A DNA stretch of 64,000 nucleotides from Vermamoeba vermiformis (Eukaryota > Tubulinea > Echinamoebida), in assembly GCA_045837725.1 (NCBI GenBank), contig JBEWZL010000292.1, positions 62,001-126,000 on the forward strand, in the 5' to 3' direction. The notes beneath the pieces are model-generated. The model searched no databases and was not told where the DNA came from. It worked only from the letters and a program-made list of their open reading frames with translations. How positions within the stretch are numbered: the first letter of the stretch is position 1; each line of letters starts with the position of its first letter. Below are positions 1 through 11,809 of this stretch, piece after piece. Position numbers and translations under genes: made by a program.

Positions 1-10
1 CACGTGACAG

Positions 11-1718
11 GACAAGCTAGTGCGCCTGTACTGGCGCGAAGACAGTGCGGAGAGTGCGGCCTTTGTGCTGCTGCGGCGCGGTGTGACACAATTGCTGAGT
101 CTGGCGCACGAGTTGAGGTGAGTGCCACTACTGAAGTCTAAATATAGCGCAGTGACTAACCGCCGTGTCCCGCAGTGCCGTGCACGCAGGAGTGTGGCCC
201 AAGCACAGTGCGCTGAGTGCTGCACAGGTGCAAGTGCTGCTCGAGGCCTATCCCAGCAGCTTCAAGCGCGTCATGCGTCACGCACCCTTCTTGCTCGACA
301 CCAAAGAGAAGGTCGTGCTGTTGCAGCAGTGGATCCGTGCCGACAAGGAGGTGTATCAGCCAGTGGAGCAGGGTCAGATCTCGCACATTCAAATACGTCG
401 CACGCACCTGTTGCAAGATGTCTACCTCAAACTCGCACCGCCTGGCACCTCGTTGAAGCGCACGGTGAAGATCGAGTTCATCAATCAAGCGGGACTGCAA
501 GAGGCTGGCATTGACGGCGGAGGATTGTTCCGCGAGCTCGTCAACGAGTACGGTGATTGACACGTGTCACGCGTTCATGAATCAAACTAACCCACGTGTG
601 GTGCAGGGTGATCAAGACCGCATTCTCGCCGCAGTACGGACTGTTCAAAGCCACGGAACAACAGCAGCTCTATCCCAATCCTGCCTCCGCGCTCTTGGTC
701 GGTACGTTGCAGCACTCTGTTTGACACCTGTCACTCGCTCACCGTCGCGACAGAGAATGACACGGACAAGTTCCGCTTCTTGGGTCGATTGCTCGGCAAA
801 TGCATTTACGAGCTGTGTCTCGTGGACTTGCCGTTCACTGAATTCTTTTTGGCGCAGTTGTTGGATCGACCTGTGGCGAGTAAGTATACCTCGCGTATAC
901 CGTTCAGTGAACTGACACTCCCCTGCAGTGCATCAGCTGAAGAGTCTCGATGCCGCGCTGTACAAAGGACTGCTCTCGCTGCGCAGCTACACGGGTGACT
1001 TCGAGGACTTGGAGCTGACCTTCAGCGTGCACGAGGACGCGCGTGACATTGAGACCGCTGCTGTCAATTTGCCACGCCCCCTGACTGCTGGCAGAGTCGT
1101 GGAACTCATCGACCAGGGCAACAACGTCAAAGTGACACGTGACAATGTCGAAGAGTACATCGCCCTCGTTGCCAAATATAGAATGCAGACGCAAATCTCC
1201 GCGCAATCTCGCGCGTTCAAAGAAGGGCTGTGCGAGGTGATCGATCGCGAGTGGCTGGCACTGCTCGGCTGGACGGAGAGTGAATTCGCGCTGCTGATCA
1301 ACGGCGAACAGCTCGTGCACGGACTCGACATTGCCGCGATGCAAGAGCACGTGGTCTATGCGGGGGGCTATCACGCGCATCATCCGGTGGTGCTGCTGTT
1401 CTGGGAAGTGCTCTCGGAATTCACTCCGGTACGACACTGCACGACACCGCGCACCTTGTACTAACCACTCGTGCACACAGGAACAACAGTCGATGCTGCT
1501 CAAGTATGCCACATCCAGTCCGCGACCGCCGCTGCTCGGATTCGGCGCGCTGACAGCCAAAGTTCTGCATTAAATTGAGCTCGCAAGATGAGAGCTACTT
1601 GCCGAGTGCAAATACGTGCATGAATCTGCTCAAATTGCCGGCCTATCACTCCAAGCAGCTGATGCGCGACAAGTTGTTGTACGCCATCAACAGCAACAGC
1701 GGATTTGACCTCAGTTAA
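11..1718 (+). CDS. UBE3C: HECT-type E3 ubiquitin ligase, UBE3C/Hul5-like, 3' part
   Basis: C-terminal part of a HECT ubiquitin ligase; the 5' end lies outside the window. Visible exons: 11-117, 176-547, 607-701, 754-879, 929-1428, 1481-1718. HECT landmarks are the DGGGLFRELVNE block, LYPNPAS, FLGRLLGKCIYE, a GGYHAHHPV block, RPPLLGFGAL, and the catalytic NTCMNLLKLP loop followed by a C-terminal FDLS. The blocks match the UBE3C/Hul5 subfamily best; this family extends chains on proteasome-bound substrates. ODD: the reading frame breaks at about 1559-1562. One reading stops at 1574-1576; shifting by one base continues into KFCIKLSS and the catalytic loop. One extra base in the AAAG stretch, or a real frameshift, separates the active-site Cys from the rest. 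An AATAAA lies at 1721-1726, right after the stop. Confidence 0.9.
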
Positions 1719-1773
1719 CGAATAAACACCGTGTGCAATATCTATTTATAGCACTACTATGTACAAATACAGA

Positions 1774-2824
1774 TTACCACGCTTCCATGCCGTCCTCTGG
1801 CGGGGGAGGTGGCGGAGGCAAGCTGCCGACATCCTCGACCTGCTCTGGATCCGCGTAGTACTCGGACTCAGGCTCGTAGTCTGGCACAGGGGGTGGAGGG
1901 GGTGCACTCATAGGGGGTGGAGGAGGCTCGCTCATGGGTGGGGGCGGGGGGGGGGGGGGGGCGGTGGTGGTGGCAGATCGGAGGGTGGTGGTGGCACGTA
2001 GCTGCTGCTCAGTGAACTCGCAGGACCGAAGCTGCTGGACGAAGTGGGTGCAGTATTATTGTGATAGGCATCGCTATTGTTATTGTTGTTGTTCTTGCGC
2101 TCACTCTTGCTCTTCTTCTTGTCTTTCTTCTCGCTCGTCACGCTGCTCACACTGGATGCAGCGCTGAGAGGCTGGTGTGCGGGTCCGAGCACGTGCGGTG
2201 CGGCATCTGCACCTGCGGGCACTGCATTCCACGCCATGTTGCTGATAGAGTCCACTGTGATTGCCTTGCGCGCCCATTCGAGCGGTGTGGGCACTGACGG
2301 CGTCGCGAGCTTGGTGGATTTGACGCCAGTGATGCGCGTGCCTTTGGGTGCAGTTCTGAATGCTGATTGTGCAGCCCAGTCACGCGACACTCGCATGCGC
2401 TATTGAGCAGTGATTAGGACCAGGTAAGCAAGCAATTTTAATTGAGTCAATAGTCGGAATTGAAAATCAGTGCAACGAAATGATAGCAGTGTAATTAATT
2501 GAATCCTATCATAATGAATAGAATACTCCTATATTTACCACTTACATCTCCAACCGCTGAGATTTGAACCTCTAATTTTTCAAGTTCGCTAGATTGCAAT
2601 TTGAGGAAGTTTGTTAAATGCGTGCCGACTGTATGCACGTGATAGGCTAGATTGGTGATAGCATTGAGCGTATATTCCTGTGTTTGTTTCAACAGCGAAT
2701 CTAAATCTGAGTTGGGTGTGCGGCAATACTGCGAAATCTTCTGCATAGTCTCGCCATTCTCGCGCAGGCCATCCAATGCAGCAGGCAGGTCATTGCGCGA
2801 CACGGCTTCAATCTCCTCGCTCAT
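1774..2824 (-). CDS. ABI1: Abi (Abl interactor) homologue, SCAR/WAVE complex subunit
   Basis: Two exons: 2824-2546 and 2399-1774 (complement). Exon 1 encodes the conserved N-terminal helical region of Abi proteins (segment QKISQYC, then TLNAITNLAYHVHTVG and KLEVQISAVGD) that packs into the SCAR/WAVE complex activating Arp2/3. Exon 2 holds a basic, Ser/Asn-rich linker with a run of six Asn, followed by poly-proline and an acidic tail (YEPESEYYADPEQVED). No SH3 domain follows, unlike animal Abi proteins; amoebozoan Abi also lacks it. ODD: the frame breaks at a run of 16 G (1946-1961), which encodes poly-Pro. As given, translation stops at 1932-1934; one more G or two fewer joins the tail that ends at 1774. 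The start is 68 bases from the divergent P5A ATPase gene. Confidence 0.8.
1946..1961. repeat. Homopolymer run of 16 G in Abi poly-proline coding region
   Basis: Sixteen consecutive G on the plus strand (C on the coding strand), embedded in a longer G-rich stretch. Its length decides whether the Abi acidic tail is in frame. Such runs are prone to sequencing error and to slippage. Confidence 0.95.
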
Positions 2825-2892
2825 GGTGTCGCGGCTTGGGGAAATTTTAAAAATGAAGCTGTGAAAAAATTGATTTTTGTTTTCTTGCCACG

Positions 2893-5800
2893 ATGAGCAC
2901 AGAGTGAGTGCTAATTATAATCATAGTGATTGGCAGTACTAATGTGACACTATTGTAGGTGGTTAGTGCCCTCCAAGCTGATCAAGTCAGTAGATCTGAT
3001 CAGGCCCAGATCTCTCATATTTCGTCCAACAACATTACCCTTCATCATCCTATATATTTTAAATATTTTTGCATGCGTATTTGCAGGAGAATCTCAGCGA
3101 GAACTATTTCTGATCCTCTTTCCAGTGCTGTTTGTCATCCAATTGTTTTTCATTCTACTCTCGCAGTGGTCGATTGATTTCCAATGCTTTGCCAACTACA
3201 CTAAGGTAATTCATTTATTTATAACATCGATTAACTCGTCACGATGACGCCACGTCACATTCTGCGATACTCAAGAACTGCATTCAGGTGTCAAGCACGC
3301 AACAGGCAACCAATGTGCGTGTAGTGCCTGCAGCGCACAAGGGCAGTCGTAAGTAATCGCGCGATGTTGCATATATCACTATGTTGTTGTTAACAGCGCG
3401 TGTTAAGGTGCCATTGTACCGCTGCACGAGATTGCCACCAATTCACCGTGGTTCGAGTTCCAAAAAAGGAAATACCGTTACGACGCAACGAGCCACAAGT
3501 TCGACAGACCGAGACCGAGCACGCAACAGTTCGGTGAGCTGAAGCGCCATCAAGGTCACACCAGCAGCGAGATGTACGCGGAGATGCAGCGCACGTGGGG
3601 CAACAACGCGATCGACATCCCACTGCCACGGTTCAGTGAACTGTACAAAGAACAGGTGCGACACGTGACCCTCCCTCGCACTCCAAGCACGTGACTGACG
3701 AGTGATGTTGACAGGCGCTGGCACCGTTCTTCGTGTTCCAAGTGTTCTGCGTGGCACTGTGGTGTCTCGACGACTACTGGCAGTACTCGCTGTTCACGCT
3801 GTTCATGCTGCTCGTGTTTGAAGCCACCGTCGTGCAGTCGGTAAGTGCGCCACTCATTCACTCACTGCCCCCACCCAGCACTAACACCCCGTGCAGCGCA
3901 TGAAGAACTTGCAGCTGTTGCGCAGCATGATCTCGCAGCCCACCGATGTGCGCGTGTACCGCGAGCACAAGTGGCTGACCGTGAAGAGCAGCGAACTCGT
4001 GCCCGGTGACATCTGTCTCGTGCACAAGAAGAAGGACGAGGCACACGTGATTGTGCCGTGCGACATGATCTTGCTCGCGGGCCAGTGCATTGCCAACGAG
4101 GCGATATTGACGGGCGAGTCCACGCCCCAGCTCAAAGAGTCCGTGCAGCCGTGTCTCGATGACAGCACACTCGACCTCCGCCGCGACAAGGTGCACGTGC
4201 TGTACGGTGGCACCAAGATTGTGCAGCACAGCGGCGACAGTCGTGTGAACAAGTCCTTCAAGGCCCCTGACGACGCGTGTCTGTGCATCGTGCTCAAGAC
4301 GGGCTTCAACACGAGTCAGGGCAAGCTCGTGCGCACCATTCTGTTCAGCAGCGAGCGCATCACCGCCAACAACCGCGAGAGCTTCTTGTTCATCGCCTTC
4401 TTGCTCGTGTTTGCACTCGCAGCCTCGGGCTACGTGCTGATGAAGGGCCTGAGCGAGGTCGAGGAGGGCAAGCGCGCGCTGTGGAAGTTGATCTTGGAGT
4501 GCACGCTGATCATCACCAGTGTCGTGCCCCCCGAGCTGCCCATGGAGCTCTCACTCGCCGTCAACACCTCGCTCGTCAATCTCAGCAAGTTGCAGGTTTT
4601 CTGCACGGAGCCGTTCCGCATTCCGCTGGCAGGTGGCATCACACACGCGTGCTTCGACAAGACGGGCACGCTGACTGACGAACACTTGCGTCTCGTGGGA
4701 GTGACGGGCCTGGAGCTGCAGCGTCCAGAGCACTTGCACCCTGTGAAAGAACTCGCGCAGCTCACGCCTGACACGCAGCTCGGAGGTATCTCCGCCACAG
4801 CCCTGGTGATGGCAGGGTGCCACGCAGCAGTGTGGTCCTCGGGTGCCGCCAAGCCGCAGGGTGATCCGCTGGAGGTGTCGATGATCGATGGCATTGGCGG
4901 TGCCCTGCAGTCCACACCGAGTCAGACGGGCGAGGTCACTGTCACGCTCAAAGCTCACTCGCAGCGTGCCCTCGTGCGCATCAGACAGCGCTTTCACTTC
5001 ACTTCCGCACTCAAGCGCATGTCTACTGTCGTGTCGCTCGATCACATCAGCACCACGCACTTTGTCGCCACGGCCAAGGGAGCACCCGAGACAATTGAAC
5101 AGTACCTGCGCGCAGACAGCGTGGATGTGCAGCAGTACCGCGAGTGTTACTTGCACTTCACGCGTCAAGGCAAGCGTGTGATTGCCATGGCCTACAAGCC
5201 CCTGCCTGAGCTGCACTCGGCGGATCAACTCCGTCACGTGACGCGCGAGCAGATCGAGTGTGATCTCATCTTTGCAGGCTTTCTCATCTTCGAATGTCCA
5301 CTCAAGTCCGACAGCAGCGAAGTGATTGCAGAGCTGCTCGAGTCACAGCACCGCGTGGTGGTGATCACAGGTGACAACGCACTCACTGCCTGTCAAGTGG
5401 CACAAGAGCTGCGCATTGCCCCGCGACCACTGCGCATGTTGCACAAGCACAACGACGTGCTCACGTGGCTCAGCATTGACGACTATGTGCGCGCCAGTCT
5501 CGGTCACGTGCACACCTCACCGAGTGTTGAACACGTGCTCGATGAGACACACGACTACTGCGTGACTGGTGATCTGATTGAGCAGTGGGCACGTGATCAC
5601 CCCGCGTCAGATTGGGAGTCACGTGTCACTGTGTACGCACGCTGCAGTCCGCAGATCAAAGCGTGGATCATCTCGCGCCTCAAATCCAAGGGCTACCACA
5701 CGCTGATGTGCGGTGATGGCACTAATGACGTCGGTGCCCTCAAACAAGCACACGTGGGCATTGCACTGCTCAGCACGGAGTCACTCGAGATGTTGAATGC

Positions 5801-6873
5801 ACTGCAGCAGAAGCGTCAGGCACGCCTTGCTGGCAACATTGCCGCTAACAACGCCAACTCCGAAGTGCGCTCACGTGCACCTGCCAACAAACCACGTGAT
5901 GCAGCACGTGATCAGCCAGCACCAGCCAATGCTGCCCCCACCAACGTACGCGAGGCAAGTTCGTTCTTGAGTCGTCTGCAGCGTCAGATGGAAGAGGCCC
6001 AGCGCGAGCAGAATGAAGGCAATGCCATGGTGCAGCTCGGTGATGCGTGCATTGCCAGTCCATTCACGGTCAAGTCGAATTCTATTGGTCCGAGTAAGTC
6101 TATTTTTAGCGCACCCTTCCACCACTCACCGTGACTCATTGCACCGCTAGTACTGCACATCTTGCGTCAAGGTCGCTGCACACTCGTCACTACGCTGCAG
6201 ATGTACCGCATATTGGCGCTGCACTGTCTCATCTACGCGTACAGTCTCAGCGTGCTCTATCACGACGGCATCAAGTACGGCGACACGCAAGCTACCATCT
6301 CGGGCATGTTGACTGCCATGTGCTTCTTGTTCATCTCGCGCTCGCAGCCGCTCAAAAAGCTCGCCTCTAAGCGACCCTTGAATCGCATCTTCACGCCGTT
6401 CATGTTTGCTTCGATTCTCGGTCAGTTTGCCATTCACCTCTCCGCCCTCATGTACATCTCCAATCTCTCGCAGTCACTCGTGGATATGTAAGTGTTGCTT
6501 GAGTGAAGACTGAAGCTGACTGACATCACTTAGTGACACCAAGCCCAAGCCTGATGAGGACTTCAAGCCAAATCTCGTCAATACAGCCGTATTCTTGATC
6601 TCGATGTGCATGCAGCTCGCTACATTTGTCGTGAATTACGAGGGTCATCCTTTCATGGAAAGCTTGTCCGAGAACAAGCCGCTGCGCAACTGTCTCGCGC
6701 TCAGCACTGGATTCACCTTCCTCGCCGCAAGTCAGATCTACCCTGAACTCAACGATACCCTCTCATTGGTTGAATTGCCTGCTGATTTCCGTGCTACTCT
6801 CCTAATTGTAATGGCTGCTGACTTCTCGCTCAGTTGGCTGTATGAAAAACTATGTAGAAAGTTGTTTACTTGA
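2893..6873 (+). CDS. ATP13A1: P5A-type ATPase, ER transmembrane-helix dislocase (ATP13A1/Spf1)
   Basis: Eight exons: 2893-2903, 2959-3205, 3288-3348, 3408-3655, 3715-3840, 3897-6093, 6151-6487, 6534-6873; 1188 aa, the usual size. P5A ATPases sit in the ER membrane and extract mis-inserted tail-anchored or signal-anchor helices. Family marks: [13 protein letters not shown] in the membrane core, which is the P5A signature; the phosphorylation motif CFDKTGTLT with Asp near residue 485; [12 protein letters not shown]; and the hinge [13 protein letters not shown]. The C-terminal helices begin with [13 protein letters not shown]. The first exon is only 11 bases. Two of the junctions (3408 and 6151) were fixed by frame continuity with the family. 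A polyadenylation signal AATAAA is at 6888-6893. Confidence 0.95.
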
Positions 6874-7001
6874 ACCTAATGTTGGCCAATAAACGCACTG
6901 TGCCAGTACGCGATCACGTGACAATCGACCAATGTCGACTGAACCGACAGAATTTGTAAAGAGAAAGCTGTTGTTACCATCAGTCCTCTTACATCGTACA
7001 C

Positions 7002-8384
7002 ATGACCTCAAAAGCTGATTTTTTAAAGAGGTATCTGGAGCCAGTAGATCCAGCAGCCTCGTCGGACTACTTGGTTCCGACGAAGAAGAAAAAGAAGAAG
7101 TCCAAAGCTGCTAAAGCTGGAGGCATGAAAATTATCGATTCAGATGCAGACGCGCAAGTCAAACCTGATTTTGATAGGCAAGATGAAGAAGGTAAGCGAA
7201 TGCATTTTCTTTTATTATTCAAAAAATTCAAAAATTATTCTTTTAATTGCCCTATTGCTTCTCTTAATCTCAATATACACTATTACGTCGAAAATAAATG
7301 TTGCGTCGACAAACAAAATTCTGATTGGCAATTTCAATTCACAGAAGCACCAGTGATAGTCGAAGAGTCCTCAAAGCCCGTAGTTGAGGTCAAGAAGCCC
7401 AAAGTGGCACTCGGCAATTGGGTCACAGTCGCAGGTGACAATTCACCGCCCAGACGTCGCGATGACGCTTCACCACCACGCAGACAAGTTGATGATTCAC
7501 CTCCGCGAAGAACTATCGATGACAGCTCACCTCCACGACGCAGAACAGAGGACGCATCACCTCCACGACGCAGAACAGACGATGCATCACCACCACGTCG
7601 CAGAACAGAGGACGCATCACCACCACGTCGCAGAACAGACGATGCATCACCACCACGTCGCAGAACAGAGGACGCATCACCACCACGCCGCCACACTGAA
7701 GATGCCTCGCCACCACGTCGTGCCAACACAGACACGAATCGCAAGCGCAGTGCAGCCAGTGTGGTCGAAGAAGAAGGTCCAGTCAAGAAGCGACGCATGT
7801 TAGACGGAGGCAAAGCAGGTCTGTTGACCGACGAAGATGTTGCACGCGAAGAAGAAGCCTATCGCGCAGCTCAAGCAGCCAAGTTCCAGAACAGAGATCT
7901 GAGTGAGCTCGGCAAGGGTGCGCAGACAGTGTATCGTGACAGCAAGGGTCGTCGACTCGACACCCTCGTCGCAGCGATGAAGCAGCAGCAAGGTGAGCTG
8001 CTGGAGAGTGAAGAAGCGAATATGGAGTGGGGTGTGGGTCGTGTCGATGTCAAGAAACGCGAAGAAGAAGAACAACGCAGACGCGAAGAGGCAGATGCGC
8101 CGTACAAGGGCAAGAGCATGCACGACAAGGAGCTGAACGAGGACTGGCGACAAGAGGACCGCTGGGGTGATCCGATGGCCAAGTTCAAAGCAAAGAGCGA
8201 CAAGAAAGAGAAGAAGAAGGAGTATCAAGGCTGGTGGCCCCCCAATCGCTTCAACCTCGCCCCTGGTTATCGCTGGGACGGCATTGACCGCTCGAATGGC
8301 TTTGAAAAGAATTACTTCCTGCACCAGAACAGCAAGAAAGCGTTGCAAGATGTGGCCTATCGCTTCTTGTCCGAAGACATGTAA
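7002..8384 (+). CDS. BUD13: BUD13 pre-mRNA splicing factor (RES complex)
   Basis: Exons 7002-7191 and 7345-8384, 409 aa. BUD13 is the scaffold of the RES complex (with the RBMX2/Snu17 and Pml1 proteins) in the activated spliceosome. The C-terminal block identifies it: NRFNLAPGYRWDGIDRSN, ending in a KKALQD..YRFLSEDM helix; the N-terminus starts MTSKADFLKRYLEP. A central tract repeats a 10-residue SPPRRRTEDA unit about nine times. The 153-base intron is AT-rich, has good GTAAGC/CACAG ends and a length divisible by three without an in-frame stop, so retention would keep the frame. Its RES partner RBMX2 is encoded at 23.2-24.5 kb. The stop is 40 bases from the convergent PH-domain gene. Confidence 0.95.
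   Translation: MTSKADFLKRYLEPVDPAASSDYLVPTKKKKKKSKAAKAGGMKIIDSDADAQVKPDFDRQDEEGKRMHFLLLFKKFKNYSFNCPIASLNLNIHYYVENKCCVDKQNSDWQFQFTEAPVIVEESSKPVVEVKKPKVALGNWVTVAGDNSPPRRRDDASPPRRQVDDSPPRRTIDDSSPPRRRTEDASPPRRRTDDASPPRRRTEDASPPRRRTDDASPPRRRTEDASPPRRHTEDASPPRRANTDTNRKRSAASVVEEEGPVKKRRMLDGGKAGLLTDEDVAREEEAYRAAQAAKFQNRDLSELGKGAQTVYRDSKGRRLDTLVAAMKQQQGELLESEEANMEWGVGRVDVKKREEEEQRRREEADAPYKGKSMHDKELNEDWRQEDRWGDPMAKFKAKSDKKEKKKEYQGWWPPNRFNLAPGYRWDGIDRSNGFEKNYFLHQNSKKALQDVAYRFLSEDM
7440..7725 (+). repeat. 30-bp tandem coding repeat in BUD13
   Basis: About nine copies of a 30-base unit encoding SPPRRR(T/Q)(E/D)DA-like decapeptides; the middle copies are almost identical at base level and alternate GAG-GAC and GAC-GAT endings. 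Length variation between strains is likely. It lies in frame within the coding sequence, so it is not a CRISPR array. Confidence 0.9.
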
Positions 8385-8424
8385 ATAACACATAAAACAC
8401 TTGTATATAAAAATTGCGTCCTAT

Positions 8425-10264
8425 TTACATGCGATGTCGTGCTACACTCGTCAGCCACTCACCGAATTGCGCGCGAGGAATCTTTTCCAGCAGTGCGCGC
8501 TCATAGAGCTCCACGAGATCGAGCGCAGCTGCATCTTTGCCCGAGTACTGCTGCTGCAACTTGATTCCGAGGGCGAGCGAGAAGAAATACTTCTTGGTGA
8601 GCTCTTCAATCTGCTGCAAATGCGTGGCGTCAAGCTGTTGTTCTTCGAGCAACTTGTGCGCCATGTCGTTGTACTGCTGATCAATCACCGCGGTCTCAGC
8701 TTCGAGGGCGTGCAGTGTCTGAGCACGGAGTTGCACCTTCACGCGATGCTCTTCTTCAGTATCCAACAACTGTTCGCGCGACATTGAGCGTTAATATACA
8801 TCACGCAGCTAATTACGCAGGACTACTGACCTGTTTGCTGAGAGTCTCGTTCTTGATCTGATGCACGCGATTCTTCTGCTTTTGTCGCTCCAACTGTTCT
8901 TGCAGTGCACTGATCTCACTCTCCCAGCTGTTGTCGCCTTGCAGTCGGGTCTGGTGCGCGCTGTTCAGCTCTTGTTCGAGCTCGAGCTTCAGTCGCTGAA
9001 TGTTCTGTTCTTGCACGCCAACACTCTGCTCACAGCTCACGACACTCGATTTGAGTGTGTTCAAGCGATGTTTGTTCAAATCAACCTGTTCGTGCTTCTG
9101 TGACACTTTGACACGCAGCGTGTCACACTTGCACTCGTGTTCGCTCAGCACGTGATCGCTCTTCTTCAGCCCTTCCAACATGCCACCAATCTCGCGCTGC
9201 TGTTCATCGACGAGTGCTTGCAGTGACTTGATCTTGTCTTGCAGTCGAATGTGCTGCACTTTCTCTTGCACTTGCAGCTCAGTGCGCAGCTTGTCAATGC
9301 GACTGCGCAGTTCGTCCACACTGCTCTCACGCTCACGCAGCGCTCGTTCAGCGAGTTCGAGGCGCTGTTCAGTGCTGAGCTCGGGCACGGTGCGCTTGAC
9401 CACCACTGGCTCTACGCGCTTCATGCCTGCCGCGTGCTGTTCGAGTTTGAGACGCTGGATCCGCTTGATTTCGAGTGCATCGTAGTAGCGCAGCCAGCGA
9501 TGAAAGAGATCGACCCACTCGAGCACGATGGGCAAGTCAGTCGCGTGGTGATCGCGCGGTGCAGTGCTGTTGTGCGCGGTGAATGCGCAGTCCAGCAAGT
9601 AGGTGCGACTGGTGAACAGCTCCGCCGTGTTCTGCGTCACATCCGACAACGACAGCACCGACACTTCAAACCACGTGCCTGTCTTGTAGTGACTAGCGAC
9701 ATTAGTCAGCGGAACATTGCGCGCGAATCCATAAGGCCTCACATCCACTACTTCGAGCAGATCAATGTGTCCGCGCGGAGTGTTGGTAGTCAGTTCGCTG
9801 GTGAAGTAGTGCACCTGACTCTCGCGCTGCAGGAAGTAGCGTCGCTCCCACGCTTTGATCAAACTCTTCGCGCCTTGCTTCTTCAACCAGCCGCGGATGG
9901 GGCGTGGCTTGTCACTGGTAGTTGCGCATGTGAGCTGTGAATAGAGCGGGTCCTCCATCATATCGACGCGACTAGCCAATCGCTTGATGAGTCGCATGAT
10001 CTTGTAGTACTCGACTAGTGCCGCGTTGTTGCGTCGAGTGCGTGTTTGTTGCAGCAGCTGCTTTTCTACTGCATCTACTTCGCCGAGCACATCTTCGAGA
10101 TCTGAATATATGGAGGATACTTGAATAGATTTTTGTTCCTTATTTTCCATTAATTCGCGTTCATACTGATCTGCTTGGCTGTAGATCCATTCAAACCGTA
10201 GTTCTAGCTTTTTAATGTCTTGAAATATGGGATCATTTAATAGACTACTATCGGGTGTGCTCAT
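8425..10264 (-). CDS. PH-domain coiled-coil protein of unknown function
   Basis: Two exons (complement): 10264-8831 and 8769-8425, 592 aa. The intron is 61 bases with GTCAGT and AACAG ends, and the join is in frame. An N-terminal helical part (about 1-120) precedes a PH domain (about 120-265) with a typical first strand (IRGWLKKQG), a WERRYFLQ second strand and a closing amphipathic helix VLEWVDLFHRWLRYYD. The rest, to residue about 510, is long coiled coil rich in Glu, Gln, Leu and Arg. A predicted helical tail ends in SVARHRM. PH domains usually bind phosphoinositides or proteins, so membrane-linked scaffolding is possible; I do not recognise the family. The gene converges with BUD13. Confidence 0.8.
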
Positions 10265-10506
10265 TGTGTATTATTGATAATAGTCACAATTGTAAATATA
10301 ATCAATAACAGATATCGCTGTCTTGCTTGACTGTGTAGAACCCAAGGGACTAATGAAATAATGTAAATACAAATAAATAAATAATTAATTAATTTAGCAT
10401 AGCATAGTGTTGTGCTATCACCTACAAAAACAAAATTGGTTGGACAAATTCGAATTGAAACTGTACAAGGTATTTATTTCCTAATTAGGTGCAGCTATAT
10501 TTAGCC
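10265..10506. other. AT-rich intergenic stretch
   Basis: 242 bases between the start of the PH-domain gene and the stop of pyridoxal kinase. It holds an AAATAAATAAATAATTAATT simple-sequence patch near 10370-10395 and no open frame that looks coding. It must contain the PH-gene promoter and the pyridoxal kinase 3' end. Confidence 0.6.
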
Positions 10507-11809
10507 TCACACAATCTGCGTCAGTTGACCAATGAGCGGTGCAGTGCTGATCAGTGGTGGATCTGAGATCAGTGCCAGTTCTCCGTGCGAGGCAGTGCGG
10601 GCCAGTACTGCGCCCACCGCAGACCCCGCGCGATGTACTGCCACGTGCCAGGGCTCACCACGTGATCGCGCACCGAGCACGAGTGCGGCAAAGAGATCTC
10701 CCGTGCCCGTGTACTCGCCAGGACACTTGGGCAGTGTCAGTCGCCAGCGTCCTGAGTCGGTGACGAGCAGTGTGGTGAGTGTGTCACGTGCGGCGCTGTC
10801 ACTCGGTGCGGTGGTGATGATCACTGTGCGCGGTCCCAGGGCACGGAGTTGTTCCGCTGCACGCAATGCATCGGCTTCAGTGACAATCGGCACGCCTGAG
10901 AGGTACCTGAATGACACGTGTCAGTACTGTAGCGAATTCACATCAGTAATGTCACGAGTGTCACTCGGAGTCGTCCAAATGACATCCGCGTGTCAAAGTG
11001 TCAAAGTGTCATACTCAGCCTCGGTCTGATTGGGAAAGATGACGTCAGCACAGGGCAGTGCAGCCTCGCGATAGAGTGCCACCATCTCTGCTGTCACATA
11101 CAACTTGCCATCGTCTCCCATCACTGGATCGCAGTCTAAATAAGGCAATGGTCAGTCGTCGATGTCTATTTATGGTAAGTGACGCACAGAACTCGAGCGC
11201 GGGGTTCTTTTCTTTGAGAATTTTGACGATTTTGATGATCTCTTGCAGTGTGCTCGGTGAGTTCAAATAGCCTAATTTGGACTGCTGTCAGTGCTGATCA
11301 ACGTTGTTCATGAACGACTCGAGTGCTATAATTGGCCGCCAGTACGTACCAGTGAGCACGTGACTGTACGTGGTGAGTTGATTCTCCATCAGTCCTTCAA
11401 AGAGCTGCCATATCTTGTCGCCACTCAACTTCTCGCCGCGCCATGTCTTATAGCCTAATTTAGTAATCAGCGTACTGGTCGCTGGGTCACGTGATGTCAG
11501 ATCGTGACTTGACACCAACGGTTATTTATTAATCATTTAAAAATTCGACGCCACGTCGCATATTACTATAAGATGCATGTACATATGAAAATAAATATTA
11601 TTAATTTTACCAGTGTGGTTGGAGAAGTGAACGGAATTGATCGGATCAACTTCTATTCCCATCGTTTGCAGGGCATAGACTGCACATTTGTTGCCAACAT
11701 AGCCATGTACTACCTGTATCATACAATTATCAATGTCTGACATCGAAGGGTTCACCTGGATCGAGACGCTTACGTGAGATTGAATGGATAGCACCCGTTG
11801 TGTCGACAT
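10507..11809 (-). CDS. PDXK: Pyridoxal kinase
   Basis: Six exons (complement): 11809-11774, 11713-11611, 11454-11350, 11271-11188, 11135-11015, 10906-10507; 282 aa. It phosphorylates pyridoxal, pyridoxine and pyridoxamine with ATP in the vitamin B6 salvage pathway. Motifs: RVLSIQSHV at the N-terminus, [40 protein letters not shown], and the PfkB-family catalytic loop [15 protein letters not shown] with its conserved Asp. Intron 1 is 60 bases with no in-frame stop, so an unspliced message would insert 20 residues between SH and VVHGY. The gene diverges from CUL3 across about 200 bases. Confidence 0.95.

Noticed and set aside
3891-3960. Start of the P5A ATPase at the beginning of the largest open frame
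   Set aside because: Five upstream exons encode the conserved N-terminal membrane region and join in frame, so translation begins at 2893.
7440-7725. Regular 30-bp repeats resembling a CRISPR array
   Set aside because: Repeats have no spacers, are in frame and encode SPPRRR units of BUD13; the genome is eukaryotic.
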